From NCBI RefSeq assembly GCF_002575655.3, contig NC_053037.3, positions 443,765,793-443,829,792 of the forward strand: DNA of 64,000 nucleotides, read 5' to 3'. Of the stretch, positions 32,022 to 42,329 are shown one piece after another; position 1 is the stretch's first letter, and the number at the start of each line of letters is the position of its first letter. The notes below the pieces were generated by a model. That model did no database searches, was not told the origin of the DNA, and saw nothing but the letters and a program-made list of their open reading frames with translations. A program made the position numbers and the translations under genes. The stretch comes from Aegilops tauschii subsp. strangulata (Eukaryota > Streptophyta > Magnoliopsida > Poales > Poaceae).

Positions 32022-33230
32022 TGACGGGTGGTTGGTGCGACATATGCCAAGGGATGGCTTATCATTGTGGGAGCCAATAGAACGTCGCCGGTGCCTGGAA
32101 ACGGGATGAGGCGAAGACATGCACGCCGGCGAATCTTACCCAGGTTCGGGGCTCTCCGAGGAGATAACACCCCTAGTCTTGCTCTGCGGGGTCTCCGCAT
32201 GATCACTAGATCGGTAAAAGGTAGCTACAATCGCTCCTAGAGCTGTTGAGATCAAGGGAGAAGAAGAACAAGGCTAGCTCTTGCTTCTCTCTATCTATGG
32301 TGTGTGTGCTATGCTTAGAGGGCAACTCTATGCTCAGAGGCCAACTATGCTTGGGTGCGAACCCTTTGCATGGGTGCTCCGGGGGGTTTATATAGGCCTA
32401 CCCCCCGGGGGTACAATGGTAATACGGCTGGGCTCTGGCCCCAGCCGTCAGCGTCTACGCTCACCGGCTTCTCCGCCGGCTGCTGGGTCCCGCTGGCTGG
32501 TGGGTCCCGCCGGCTGCCGGCTACTCGGTCGACAGGCCGGCCCCACCGCATAGGGTCTTGTCGGCGGCTGCTTACTGTAGCCTCGCCTGTGATGACGAGG
32601 GCTTTGTCGAGGTAAGCGTGGCTACAGTGGGCCGCCTCGGGGGCTATCACTGTAGCCTCACCTCGTCTTGTCTCCTTAACGGGGCTCCTGCTTCGAGGAA
32701 GGGAGTAGCCGGCTTCTGGAGGCCGGCTACGCTCTTGGCCGACTGGGAAAGGCCGGGCCGCCTTCACGCCTCTCTCTGGCCGAAGGGGCCCGCCGCCCGT
32801 GGGCCGTACGGGAGTGGGTCGTGGGTGACGTCGAGGCCAACATGGCCACAGTGCCGAGCCGCACGGGAGACGTCCGTCCCGTACGGCCTCCTGTAGCCAC
32901 GCCCGCCTCGGGCTTCGGGGGTAGTGGGCCGCACTGTGGCCACACCCCGTCATGTCGCCGTTATGTGGGAGTGGTTTGGAGTGCTTGTGGTCTCGGCCGG
33001 CTCCTTGGAGTCGGCGTCCTTCTTGGCCGGCTACCTGGAGTCGGCCACCCCGTAGTCGTCCTGGGGAGGAGTTGGTGAGGCTGGGTCGCCTTCCGGGAGT
33101 CGGCTTTAGTGGTAGCCGGCCAGGGAAGGCGGCCCAATGCTCGGAGTGCTTGGAGGCCCGAAGGCCTGATAATTTTTTCAGAAGAACCAGGGGCAGTCGG
33201 TTAGGCTACCCGTGGCCATTTACTCCGACA
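32022..33230 (-). repeat. 5' LTR of Tat element
   Basis: 1209 bases, about 98.8% identical to 19238-20446 by eye. Its terminal plus-strand bases are TGACGG rather than TGTCGG, a point change in the third base. Confidence 0.95.
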
Positions 33231-34762
33231 GATGGAGAGCGAAACACCTCCCCATGCCTGCCCGCCTCGTGAGGCGGACGACCCTGAGGTGTCGTCCCGG
33301 AGGATTTCTCCTGATCCGCCAAGGCCAGAGGGTAACCCTTCCGCCGCCCGAAGTCCGGAGTATTCGGCTCCTAAGGAGACAAATAGAAAGAGTCCGGGAC
33401 TGTCCAGTGCGCGACCAGACGCACTGATGAATCTTCTGGAGCAAGCGGCTATCTCAGAAGCGCATCATACACTAATGGGTACGGCGGTTGAGAGGATTTC
33501 ATCCGCCGAAACCGGGTTGCATGAAGGTTTTATGAGCCTGCTGAGAGGCTTTGAGGTACGCAAAGTAATATATATTTTTTGACGGTACCGCACACGTTAG
33601 GTGTGCCCTATGCAGATAGTAGCCCCTGAGACTCTGGTTGCTGTCGAAAAAGACGGCAACTAGAGGATCATAGTCCCAGGTATTAATCGTGCTGCTTTCA
33701 CGTGCAGGCGGCTGAGGGTCCGGTGGCTAGCCGGACTGATGAGTTTGCCGAACTGAAGCGACAACTTGATGCGGCAGATGCTGACATCATGCTTGTAAAC
33801 AAGCGGCCTGACGAGGCACAGGGTATGTATTCTCCTATGATCAACGCATATTAAGAGGAGCATGATGCTAGTATCTATAACATGCTGTGACTGCAGATGG
33901 AGCTGTCGCTGTGGAGACCCTTCGGGCGGAACTTGCCTGAGCCAAGGAACAAGCCAGGAAGAGTGATGTGGCCGCACTAAAGGCGGTCGAAGAGCTAAGA
34001 GCTGAACAGGCTGCGCATTGCCAGAGCAAAGAGAAAATAGCCAAGATGGTTGTTGAGCTGAAAGATGCCGCCGACCGTTATGAGCTTCTTGAAAAGGAAA
34101 GCCGAACGAAGACGGCGGACCTGGAGAAAGCCACGGTAGCAGCCAAGGAAGCCCGGTCTAAAATCAGAGCGGCGAAGGAGGAGCTACGTCGAGCCGGAGA
34201 TATCTCGGCTGGGAAGCCCTTTTTGTTGCGGACGAAGTTCGGAGATCCTAAGTATGCCCTTCTGGATCAATTATGGAGTTCTGTGGACGCATTCCTGGAT
34301 TTGGCAGCAAGAGCTGCTGATGCGACCAAGTTTTTCGAAGATCAAAAAGATCACGAAGTGGAAAAGTTATCCTGGTCGCAGTTCAATGCTCCGGCGCGTC
34401 CGCTGCTGTTAAATGAGCAAATGGCCGAGTGGGCCGAGCTCCATAGGTTGTCCGGGCTTGCCATGAGGTCTGTTGTGGATCATCTTTGGCCGGAGGGACC
34501 AAGGCCGAATAGTTATTTTGGCTTAGTGCAACGATTCCTTGGTGTTGTGCCGCATATCGACGCTGTGAAGAGGTCGGCGTGCATAGAGGGTGCGCGGATG
34601 GCTCTTGCCCGTGTCAAGACATACTGGGCAGAGATGGAGGCCACCGCTATTGCAACCCAGAGTTCGGCCGTAGGCCGGATATCGACCGAGCACTATTTTG
34701 GAGAAGTCTTAGAAGGCGCTCGTTTAATAGAGGCTCAGTGCTCGAAGAGTTTCATGTTCTAG
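33231..34762 (+). pseudogene. Antisense spliced gene of Fatima-like element, exons 3-5 (3' part)
   Basis: After the target duplication (33231-33235), exon 3 resumes at 33236 and runs to 33555 (ETPPHACPPREADD to MSLLRGFE; donor GTACGC). Exon 4 is 33708-33822 (115 bases), exon 5 is 33897-34762. Phases fit at each junction, and the exon 3 total of 382 bases restores the frame once the Tat element is ignored. A TGA at 33938-33940 breaks exon 5. Exon 5 encodes a coiled coil (SKEKIAKMVVELKDAADRY) and a C-terminal domain (FGLVQRFLGVVPHIDAVKRS, CIEGARMALARVKTYW) ending at FMF. The domain is shared with the copy at 59837-60520 and more distantly with the Tat gene. Role unknown. Confidence 0.78.
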
Positions 34763-36141
34763 TGACATGTATCCCTATTGTAAGAACAGTGTTATTTGAA
34801 TTACAAAGGCTGCGTTTATACTTTTTCCTGAAAGTATTATTATGCCTCCTGTGCGGTCGTTTATGTATATATGTATATAACCTGAAAGTTTGCAGTCGTC
34901 GGCTTCAGCCCCCACGCATATAATGCGGGGGTGTTCGCGACAGCGCATCTTCACACTTGATCCAACGTCTTGGTCCATTAAGGAGGTGGTAGTGTGGCGA
35001 ACGAGGCAATCGGACTATATTGCTTTAACACTTTCACTTAACCATAGGAGTTTGACAGTGGGGCTACTATATAGCCCCTGGTATTTCCACGGCTATCCGA
35101 ATACGGTGCGCGTACGTACATGACCGGGAAAACCGGTCCTTCGTTAATGCGGAGGAATCCCGAAGATTCCGCTAAGTCATCGAGTGGTTGACTAGTCTCG
35201 CGCTTTATCATGACAGTCAGTTTTCGGCTTTCTCTACTGAGGTGCTCATCCGGATGAACCAGGGCACAATCGTAGTAGTTCTCCTGGTGCCACCTTAGCC
35301 GATAGAGCGGAACGTAAGGTAGCAAAACGCGGGAGCCGGGCAAACCCAACATTTGACCAAAAACATGATTCGGAGCTGATGCATATAAGGACAAACTCAT
35401 GACGCCGAACACTCCCTAAGGTATTCAGTCTTTACAACATATACCGGGCTGAGTAACGCCCTTGAGAATGAAACCCAAGTGTCCAGGTACGTGCATTATT
35501 CTGACGTGGCGAAATGCCAGTAACGTCAGCATCCCTCTCGGTTATACTGAGTATCCGGAGGATGTGAAGCAACAAGAGACAGTAAAAAAGGTTTACACGG
35601 GGTCTTAATCTAAAAAGAAACCTTTGAGCGGGGCCCTGCTGCACGTCTGCGCCTGTGTCTCCGTTGTGCCATATCATGGAAGGGTGTAGCACGATTATCA
35701 TCTTTAAAAGAGAAGAACTTAGGTGAAAGTTGCCGTGCGAAAAATTGGTTATTCTTAATAAACCATTAAAATTCAAGATAAGTAAGGTCGAGTCGAACTA
35801 TAGTCCTTTTTACATGCGGGAAGCCCCTGGTACCGCCTATGGGGGTATATCCATCAAACCAATCTCATGTTTAACTAAGATGTTACAGCTAGTGATGCGC
35901 CGGACTCGTCTAGACGTGTCCGCGGTCTTGACGACCGATCATTTATTCTGGTTGGAGAGGCTATTTAGTGTTTGGCTGCTAAAGCCGCCGCACGTTCTTC
36001 CGCGCGCAAGGAACGCTCAACATTTCCGCTAATTGTGATGATGCCACGTGGACCGGGCATCTTAAGCTTAAGAGAAGCCTAATGCGGTACTGCATTAGAA
36101 CGAGCGAAAGCTGTTCTTTCGAGTAGTGCTTGATAGCCGCT
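34763..36141. other. Degenerate spacer of Fatima-like element (3' of protease, 3' of antisense gene)
   Basis: No sustained ORF. In minus sense 36141-35820 still resembles the end of protease (YKALL- and PHYAYLKLKMP-like codons with stops). Part of 35200-35320 matches the equivalent spacer of the second Fatima-like copy (about 59290-59420). PPT-like AGCCCCTGG occurs at 35072-35080 and 35822-35830. Confidence 0.6.
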
Positions 36142-37469
36142 TCAGAATGGAGTGATGTCGAAGGTTAACTTTTCACTTCGGAAGTTGTCGGGAGAACCGA
36201 ATACAACCTCTAGTACTAGAGAGCCCGTATAGCGGGCCTCTGGGCCTGGTATTACTCCTTTAAAGGTAGTATTGTTGTGGCTGATTCTTGTCGGGTCTAT
36301 CCCCATTTTGCGGACTGTGTCCTGATATATCATATTAAGACTACTGCCGCCGTCCATGAGGACTTGGGTGAGATGGTATCCGTCGATAATTGGGTCTAGC
36401 ACCAAGGCAGCCAATCCTCCGTGTCGGATACTTGTCAGGTGATCCTTGCGATCAAAAGTGATCGGGCAGGCGGACCAAGGTTGAACTTAGGGGTGACGGG
36501 CTCTACGGCGCGTATGTATCGGAGTGTATGTTTGCTTCTCCTCTTCATCACGTGAATCGTGTTCACTGTTTTGACCTCTGGTGGGAACTTTTTCTGTCCC
36601 CCAGTGTTTTGCGGGCGAGGCTCATCCTCGTCTTCACTTGGTGTATCCCTCCCCTTGTGTTCGGCGTTTAACTTGCCGGCCTGCTTGAAGACCCACCATT
36701 CTCTGTGGGTGTGATTTGCAGCTTTATCGGAGGTGCCATGAATCTAACATAATTTTTCTAGAATCTTGTTTAGGCTGGACGGTCCATCTCTGTTGCCTTT
36801 GAAAGGCTTTTTTTGATGACCGTGTCGAGAGCCCCTAAATCCGGCGTTTACCGCCGTTTTGTCTGGGCTGTCTTCGTTATTTCTATGCTTGCTTTTATTG
36901 CGTCGCGGTTTTCCATTACCATCCCTGACTTCAAATGTGCCTGGGTCGCTAGTGCTACTACGGGCCAGCCAGCTATCTTCGCCCGCGCAAAAGCGGGTCA
37001 TAAGGCTTGTTAGGGCTGCCATTGTCCTTGGTTTTTCTTTGCCGAGGTGTCTGGCGAGCCATTCATCTCGGACGCTGTGTTTGAAAGCTGCTAAGGCTTC
37101 GGTGTCCGGGCAGTCGACGATTTGATTCTTCTTAGTGAGAAATCTGTTCCAAAGCTTTCGGGCTGACTCTCCGAGCTGTTGAATTATATGACTTAAATCG
37201 TCTGCATCCGGAGGCTCTTGGAAGTTAGCCCTAAAAGCATCTTCAAGCTCCTCCCAACTTCCAATTGAATTTTTGGGGAGGCTCTTCAGCCAGTGCCGAG
37301 CTGGTCCTTTCAACTTGAGGGGCAAGTATTTGCTGGCGTGGAGATCGTCTCCGCGAGCCATATGAATATGGAGGATGAAGTCCTCAATCCAGACCCCAGG
37401 GTCTGTCGTTCCGTCGTATGCCTCTATGTTCACGGGTTTGAATCCCTCTGGAAATTCGTGATCCAGCAC
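36142..37469 (-). pseudogene. gag domain and protease of Fatima-like element
   Basis: The gag domain (37469-36744) reads MLDHEFPEGFKPVNIEAYDG, VWIEDFILHIHMARGDDLHA, LKGPARHWLKSLPKNSIGSW, and ends in a basic tail. A broken stretch (36743-36415) corresponds to the zinc-binding region and linker. The protease part (36414-36142) shows LMDGGSSLNMIYQDTVRKMG, with Asp-Gly-Gly as in the Tat element. Frames are interrupted between parts. The homologous frame in the other Fatima-like element (57072-58718) is much better preserved. No reverse transcriptase follows. Confidence 0.75.
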
Positions 37470-37575
37470 CTCATCGGTGAAACATAGGGGGTGTACGGCA
37501 CCCCTGTATTTGGATGTGTCATGGCGTTCTAACGGTTGTAGAGTTTAGTTTTGATTATGCGCTAGAGCGCGCTTC

Positions 37576-39039
37576 CTAGATCCGGAGATGGATCTGGTCA
37601 CGCCGGCCTGACTTACGTGCGGCCTCGTTAGCCGCCCTATCGCGCCCACGAGGTGGTCGATCTGACCGGTCGGCCGTTCTATTTTTCGGCTGTGTGGGCT
37701 CTAAGGCCTCATCATCGAATTCAGGCAATAGCTTGCGCTTTGGATAGCTCTTTGTGTGGTGACTGCCACCATACTTTTCTTCAGTGTCAAGCACTTTGTT
37801 CCATCTACTATTGAGTGTATTCTGCGCGGCCTTAAGCCTTTGCTTCTTCAAACTCCTTGCGGTGGCAATAAGCCTTCTACGGAGGTTCTCTTGTTCCAAG
37901 TGCCTTTCCCGGATGATGTGTGCATCGTCGTCCGGACTGTTTTCCTCTCCGGAGAGAGGTTGAAGAGCTTTATCCTCGGCGTCGCCTTGATCGGACAGCG
38001 GCTCCGTACTCTGTTCGCCGTCCGCTGGTTCATCCTGTTCTGTCGCTGGGTCAATGTGGTCGTCGTTTCCTCTGGAGTCGACCGGGGTGTTATTTTTTCT
38101 TGCGCTATTATCGATGTTCTTGCCGAGGCGGGATTTGGAGCGGCGCCTACGCCGTCGCTTTGGTTGCTTCTCGAGGGAGCTATCCTTCGCTGCATCCTTC
38201 CGTTCCTCGTCATTGTTTTCTTTGGGTGTATCCACCATATATATATCATGTGATGAAGTGGTTGTCCAACGCCCCGTGGGCGGTGGTTCCTGTTCCTCTC
38301 CTGCATCGTCGTCCATACGGTCGATGTCTTCGGAGTCGAAATCGAGCATGTCGGTTAAATCGTCGACAGTGGCTATTAAGTGGGTGGTGGGTGGGGAACG
38401 AATTTCTTTGTTGTCCGCTTCCCATTCTAGCCGGACATAGTTCGGCCAAGGGTCTCCTGACAAGGAGAGAGACCTCAATGAGTTTAGCACATCGCCCAGT
38501 GGTGAGTGCTGGAAGATATCCGCGGAGGAAAACTCCATGATCGGTGCCCAATCAGATTTGATAGGCACGGACGCCGGCGGTTCAGAGCCCGTGGCCGGGG
38601 ACGAATCCAAATTTCCGGAAACACGAGTCTCATAAGAGGTGAAGTCAGTATTCGGCTCTATCGCCGCTGAGTGTGCGGCCTCCGTGGCGGGGTCCATCCA
38701 CCCGTCCTCGGACGGCGTAATCTGCTCCGGATCGAGGGCCGGAGTAGCTGCAGGTGGGATCTCCCGAACATTGTCCGTTGGCAGGGCTAAGTCATGCCTG
38801 TCGTGACTGTGCGGCGCACTTGACATGGGCTCGAATCCGTCGAAGATCATGTCTCCGCGGATGTCGGCAGTATAGTTCAAGTTTCCAAACCTGACCTGAT
38901 GGCCAGGGGCGTAGCTCTCGATCTGCTCCAGATGGCCAAGCGAGTTGGCACGCAGTAGGAAGCCGCCGAATACGAAGATCTGTTCGGGGAGGAAAACCTC
39001 ACCCTGGATCGCATCGTTGCCGATGATCGAAGGAGCCAT
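37576..39039 (-). CDS. gag N-terminal ORF of Fatima-like element, 487 residues
   Basis: Open from the ATG at 39039, 48 bases inside the LTR end, to a stop at 37576. It starts MAPSIIGNDAIQGEVFLPEQ, then IFVFGGFLLRANSLGHLEQI, motifs shared with the plus-strand copy at 55376. The middle is acidic and disordered (DFDSEDIDRMDDDAGEEQEP), with a basic patch (KQPKRRRRRRSKSRLGK) that could bind nucleic acid or act in nuclear entry. The C terminus is charged. The gag domain lies 106 bases further on in another frame, so the original gag was probably one longer protein. Coding capacity of this part alone is intact. Confidence 0.65.
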   Translation of the reverse strand: MAPSIIGNDAIQGEVFLPEQIFVFGGFLLRANSLGHLEQIESYAPGHQVRFGNLNYTADIRGDMIFDGFEPMSSAPHSHDRHDLALPTDNVREIPPAATPALDPEQITPSEDGWMDPATEAAHSAAIEPNTDFTSYETRVSGNLDSSPATGSEPPASVPIKSDWAPIMEFSSADIFQHSPLGDVLNSLRSLSLSGDPWPNYVRLEWEADNKEIRSPPTTHLIATVDDLTDMLDFDSEDIDRMDDDAGEEQEPPPTGRWTTTSSHDIYMVDTPKENNDEERKDAAKDSSLEKQPKRRRRRRSKSRLGKNIDNSARKNNTPVDSRGNDDHIDPATEQDEPADGEQSTEPLSDQGDAEDKALQPLSGEENSPDDDAHIIRERHLEQENLRRRLIATARSLKKQRLKAAQNTLNSRWNKVLDTEEKYGGSHHTKSYPKRKLLPEFDDEALEPTQPKNRTADRSDRPPRGRDRAANEAARKSGRRDQIHLRI

Positions 39040-39068
39040 CTAGCCTTACGGTGACGGCACAGTGGAAC

Positions 39069-39086
39069 TCTCAATGAAAGCACCAA
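39069..39086 (-). other. Candidate primer binding site of Fatima-like element
   Basis: Minus-strand TTGGTGCTTTCATTGAGA follows the 5' LTR directly; the other Fatima-like copy has nearly the same bases at 55329-55346. The tRNA is not assigned. Confidence 0.4.
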
Positions 39087-39556
39087 TGTCGGTGTCAAAA
39101 CCGGCGGATCTCGGGTAGGGGGTCCCGAACTGTGCGTCTTAGGCGGATGGTAACAGGAGGCGGGGGACACGATGTTTACCCAGGTTCGGGCCCTCTCGAT
39201 GGAGGTAATACCCTACTTCCTGCTTGATTGATCTTGATGATATGAGTATTACAAGAGTTGATCTACCACGAGATCGTAGAGGCTAAACCCTAGAAGCTAG
39301 CCTATGGTATGATTGTTGTTGTCCTACGGACTAAACCCTCCGGTTTATATAGACACCGGAGGGGGCTTGGGTTACACAGAGTCGGTTACAAGGGAGGAGA
39401 TCTACATATCCGTATTGCCAAGGTTGCCTTCCATGCCAAGGAGAGTCCCATCCGGACACGGGACGAAGTCTTCAATATTGTATCTTCATAGTCCAACAGT
39501 CCGGCAAAAGGATATAGTCCGGTTGTCCGAGGACCCCCTAATCCAGGACTCCCTCA
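39087..39556 (-). repeat. 5' LTR of Fatima-like element
   Basis: 470 bases; TGTCGGTGTCAAAACC to CCCTCA on the plus strand, followed by GCGAC (39557-39561). In minus sense it reads TGAGGGAGTCCTGG to GACACCGACA. Confidence 0.95.
39336..39363 (-). promoter_or_regulatory. LTR core promoter: TATA box in the loop of an inverted repeat
   Basis: CCCTCCGGT (39336-39344) and ACCGGAGGG (39355-39363) are perfect 9-base inverted arms around minus-strand TATATAAA (39344-39351). The arms are also present at 55045-55053/55064-55072 and, with the left arm decayed, at 17027-17054. Confidence 0.65.
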
Positions 39557-39561
39557 GCGAC

Positions 39562-41156
39562 CACATATCGCCGGTGTTCGCTGTTCGTTCTCAGTGGTGG
39601 TTGGAGTTTGAGCTACCCCGGCCAAACCGAGCCTCCCCTCGATGTTCCACCACCTCCACCGACTCCCCCTCCTTCCTGCGAGCCGCCCACCCCTCTCCCC
39701 TTGCGGGAGCGCCCCACAGCGCCGATCACCACTACCTCCTCCACCTCTCTGTCCTTCTCCTGGTCCTGCCCCTCCCCTCATCCCCGTGCCTCCCCGGCGC
39801 ATCCTTCGCCCCTAAACGGGTGCGGCGCGGACCCGCGCACCCGCCGGTGCCCTCGGCCGGGCCGAAGCTGGCCTGGGCCGGCTGGCCCCCTCGCCCCTCC
39901 TCTCCTCTGTTCTCCTCCTCTGCTCACGGGAGAATAGCGCGAGCAGGAGGAAGAAGACGCCCTGATCGCCCCCCTCTGCCTGCGGGACCCGCGCGTAAGT
40001 GACTCCCCCTGGGTCCACATGTTTTAAGTGGAGACGGTTTTGCTAGAATACGTTTTCTAAGTTAGAAAGCATATTCTGTGTCTATTGCGGCTGAAAATAC
40101 GCTTTCTCTATGTAGAAGCGTATTCTGCCCAAAGGCGCTTTCAGCTTTTTCACCTAGGGACCCGTTGGTGATAAAAATATTCACAGATTACTCCCTATTC
40201 TTCCACCCCGGTTGTGTGGATTCCGTGGTGTGGGTACAGTGTGCAGTGTCTGTGTGTAAACCTATCGATAGCCTCGTCCCCGGATATGGGCCCAGTTCGT
40301 AGTCTGTAACACTATGAGCCAACTCTAATAATAACTTGATTAATAATAACCCCGGTTCGATGGTGAGAAAGAGATTGGTTGTGATCGAGAGAGGATCATG
40401 GAGGTATCATGGATACCGAAGTTGGTTGATATTTATGTGATCGCGAGATGATCACGGAGGTATCGTGGATACCGAAGTCTGTTGATATTTATGTGATCGC
40501 GAGATGATGACGGAGGTATCGTGGATATGGATGTTGGTAAGTTGATGTATGAGATGGTTACGAGGTAACCGCCGAAGAAGAGTAAGTTGGTGCATGACAT
40601 GGTTTACCTGTTGCATGTAGTACCATTATGTTCATATGCTCATGCCATGCTAATGTTGTTTTAGCTGTATCATGTTTAGTTTGTGTATGGCATGAATCAT
40701 GTTCATGATTGCTTTAACCTACTAATGCCATTTTGTTGTTTGTCTTGGCTGCTTTTGGTTAATTGTGAGCTTGCAAGTACATTCAATGTATTGACCTGGT
40801 GTGTCATGCCAGTTTGCAGGTCGTTCCTGGATTGCTTGCTTGTTTGGTGTGGTTCCTGTGTTCGCGAGCTAGGATAAACGTTCTAGCCAGAGTCCCTGCG
40901 GATTGGAGTCCATCATCGTCATTCGTTGTTCCGCTCCCTCGAGTTGTTATGTTTCTTGCATAGAGCAACTATGGTTGGCGTAGCCTCACCGTGCCGGTGT
41001 TATTCATTGTAATATCGGAGACCTTGTATTCATATTCGTGTTGTAATAGAGAGCTGGTTTGTTCTATGCTAAGCAGTGCTGTATTCCAGAAGACTTCACC
41101 TTGATCTCTGGGATGGAATACGGGGCGTTCCGGTTTCTCTAAGCCGGGGTGCCACA
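39562..41156 (+). repeat. Old gypsy LTR, right part
   Basis: It ends GGTGCCACA at 41156, five bases before an initiator-Met primer site, so it is the 3' portion of a 5' LTR. The left part is C-rich and GC-rich (39600-39960), then AT-rich with tandem repeats. The left boundary is unresolved: TGTAACACTA at 40305 could be a start, but the C-rich stretch continues across the Fatima-like insertion to 16725, so the LTR may be longer. Confidence 0.6.
40394..40535 (+). repeat. 56-bp tandem repeat, about 2.5 copies
   Basis: Units start at 40394, 40450 and 40506, each beginning GAT(C/G)A(T/C)GGAGGTATC, with point changes between copies. Confidence 0.9.
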
Positions 41157-41161
41157 GGTCT

Positions 41162-41173
41162 TGGTATCAGAGC
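41162..41173 (+). other. Primer binding site, initiator Met-tRNA type
   Basis: TGGTATCAGAGC, five bases after the LTR end at 41156. Confidence 0.9.
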
Positions 41174-41326
41174 AGGTCTGGCTATAGAGCGTCCTAGTTC
41201 GCTGGAACATTAGAAAACGGTAGTATAGGGTCCGATTCTTGCCCTTGCTTGCTGCATTTGGTTGTTGCATTTGTTTGATGCATATAGTCTTATTTCGGTT
41301 ACCTCTAACCCTTGTTTCGTGCGTAG

Positions 41327-41387
41327 ATGGCGATCAGCTCCCATGAGTTTAGTGCCATCCCCAGAGCTCCCGGTGCAGTTCTTGTTT
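41327..41387 (+). pseudogene. Truncated gag start of old gypsy element
   Basis: An ATG at 41327, 153 bases after the primer site, opens MAISSHEFSAIPRAPGAVL and stops being similar to a retroelement near 41387, where unrelated AT-rich sequence begins. The assignment rests on position; no gag domain is visible in twenty codons. The rest of the element is missing, so this is a deletion or an old insertion junction. Confidence 0.45.
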
Positions 41388-41996
41388 AGTTAGCCATAAT
41401 ATATGTGAAATTGTGTCATGCTGTCCTGTTTGGTTAGACAACATATATGTGAATTACCACGTCTGTCTATCATACAATGTATGTATGTTCAATTTCTTTT
41501 CTTGTTTATCAATCATTTAAATTGGAGGGGGTGATGGTAGTATCTAAGGGAGTAAAAAACCCGTTCTTCACAAAAGACGGTGCTACCCATCGATGCAGAT
41601 AGAACCATGGTTGTACAGGCCCACGAACTAGCCCCACCACACATAATCGAGACTCTTCCAGATTTTACACTTACAGTGTTGGACAGAGAACCAGCTACAC
41701 CCCATCTAACCCCAACCCCAGGGGATAGTAACCCACTTCTAGTTGACACAGCACCATGTCCACCACAGAATACCCCCACACGAGCAGTTTGTTAAGCAAC
41801 TGCAGTGCTCAAAGCACGAAGACCACCATAGTGAACCCAAACTCCACGTTTACAGCAGAAGAGCAACTGTTCTCGGGTCATTCCGTAGCTATGGTCCATA
41901 CTGCTTTGCTCTTGCATCACTGTATTTACTCATACCAACTAATTCCAAGTTTCGAGGATCCAATTGAAACTCCAATGGCACAACAAGTATGTTTTA
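41388..41996 (+). pseudogene. Degenerate gene of unknown function, upstream exon(s)
   Basis: I do not recognise the product. One frame (41580-41795) reads MVVQAHELAPPHIIETLPDF and LTPTPGDSNPLLVDT; a second (41756-41996) reads NPNSTFTAEEQLFSGHSVAM and IPSFEDPIETPMAQQ. The two probably join through a one-base indel near a C-run at about 41770. The second frame ends at a consensus donor (CAACAA then GTATGT at 41997) with codon phase complete. It resumes in frame at 51727 after the acceptor TTGTAG. Low-complexity, Ser/Thr/Pro-rich composition suggests a DNA-transposon accessory or regulatory protein, but this is a guess. Bases 41388-41520 are AT-rich with a repeated ATATATGTGAA motif. Confidence 0.45.
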
Positions 41997-42329
41997 AACA
42001 TATTTCTTTAACTGGATTGCTGTTCTACCTTCTTGCTCTATGTTGATTTCAGTTTCAGTTGTAAAAATAGTTATGTTCTCATGTCATGTGCATTACAAGT
42101 GTTGCCAGTGCTGTGTAGTTTCCCACACTTATATTTTCTCTATGTTGCTGTGTCTTAAAAATATATGATTTGAATTGTGTCTCTGTCTTGATTTGGCAAC
42201 ATAAACTAGAATGATATGGACAATATAGTGACCATAGTACATACATATATGTTTGTTTCATGTTGTTATCCTGTCCACCTTACTACTGAACCGGTTTACC
42301 AAAATGAGTTTCATATACTACATGCTAAA

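Larger units (their letters stand above)
19238..33230 (-). mobile_element. Tat-lineage gypsy retrotransposon with antisense six-exon gene
   Basis: Two LTRs of 1209 bases each (19238-20446 and 32022-33230) flanked by the duplication GATGG (19233-19237, 33231-33235). Minus sense order: 5' LTR, primer site, gag, protease, reverse transcriptase, RNase H, integrase, a convergent antisense gene, polypurine tract, 3' LTR. I count about 15 differences between the LTRs (1.2%), so the insertion is young and younger than its host element (about 3.2%). The coding frame has two TAG stops and one frameshift, so this copy is not autonomous now. Lineage assigned from the long gag, the protease-polymerase type and the antisense ORF between integrase and 3' LTR. 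Confidence 0.93.
16768..39556 (-). mobile_element. Fatima-like gypsy retrotransposon, non-autonomous, with antisense gene; carries a nested Tat element
   Basis: LTRs 16768-17236 and 39087-39556 are flanked by the 5-bp duplication GCGAC. In minus sense the order is 5' LTR, primer site, gag N-terminal part (39039-37576), gag domain and protease (37469-36142), a degenerate spacer, an antisense spliced gene, polypurine tract and 3' LTR. Reverse transcriptase, RNase H and integrase are absent. A 13,993-bp Tat element is inserted at 19238 inside the antisense gene. The LTRs differ at about 15 sites plus one indel (roughly 3.2%). The family name is from memory; the lineage call rests on gag and the antisense gene. 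Confidence 0.88.
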
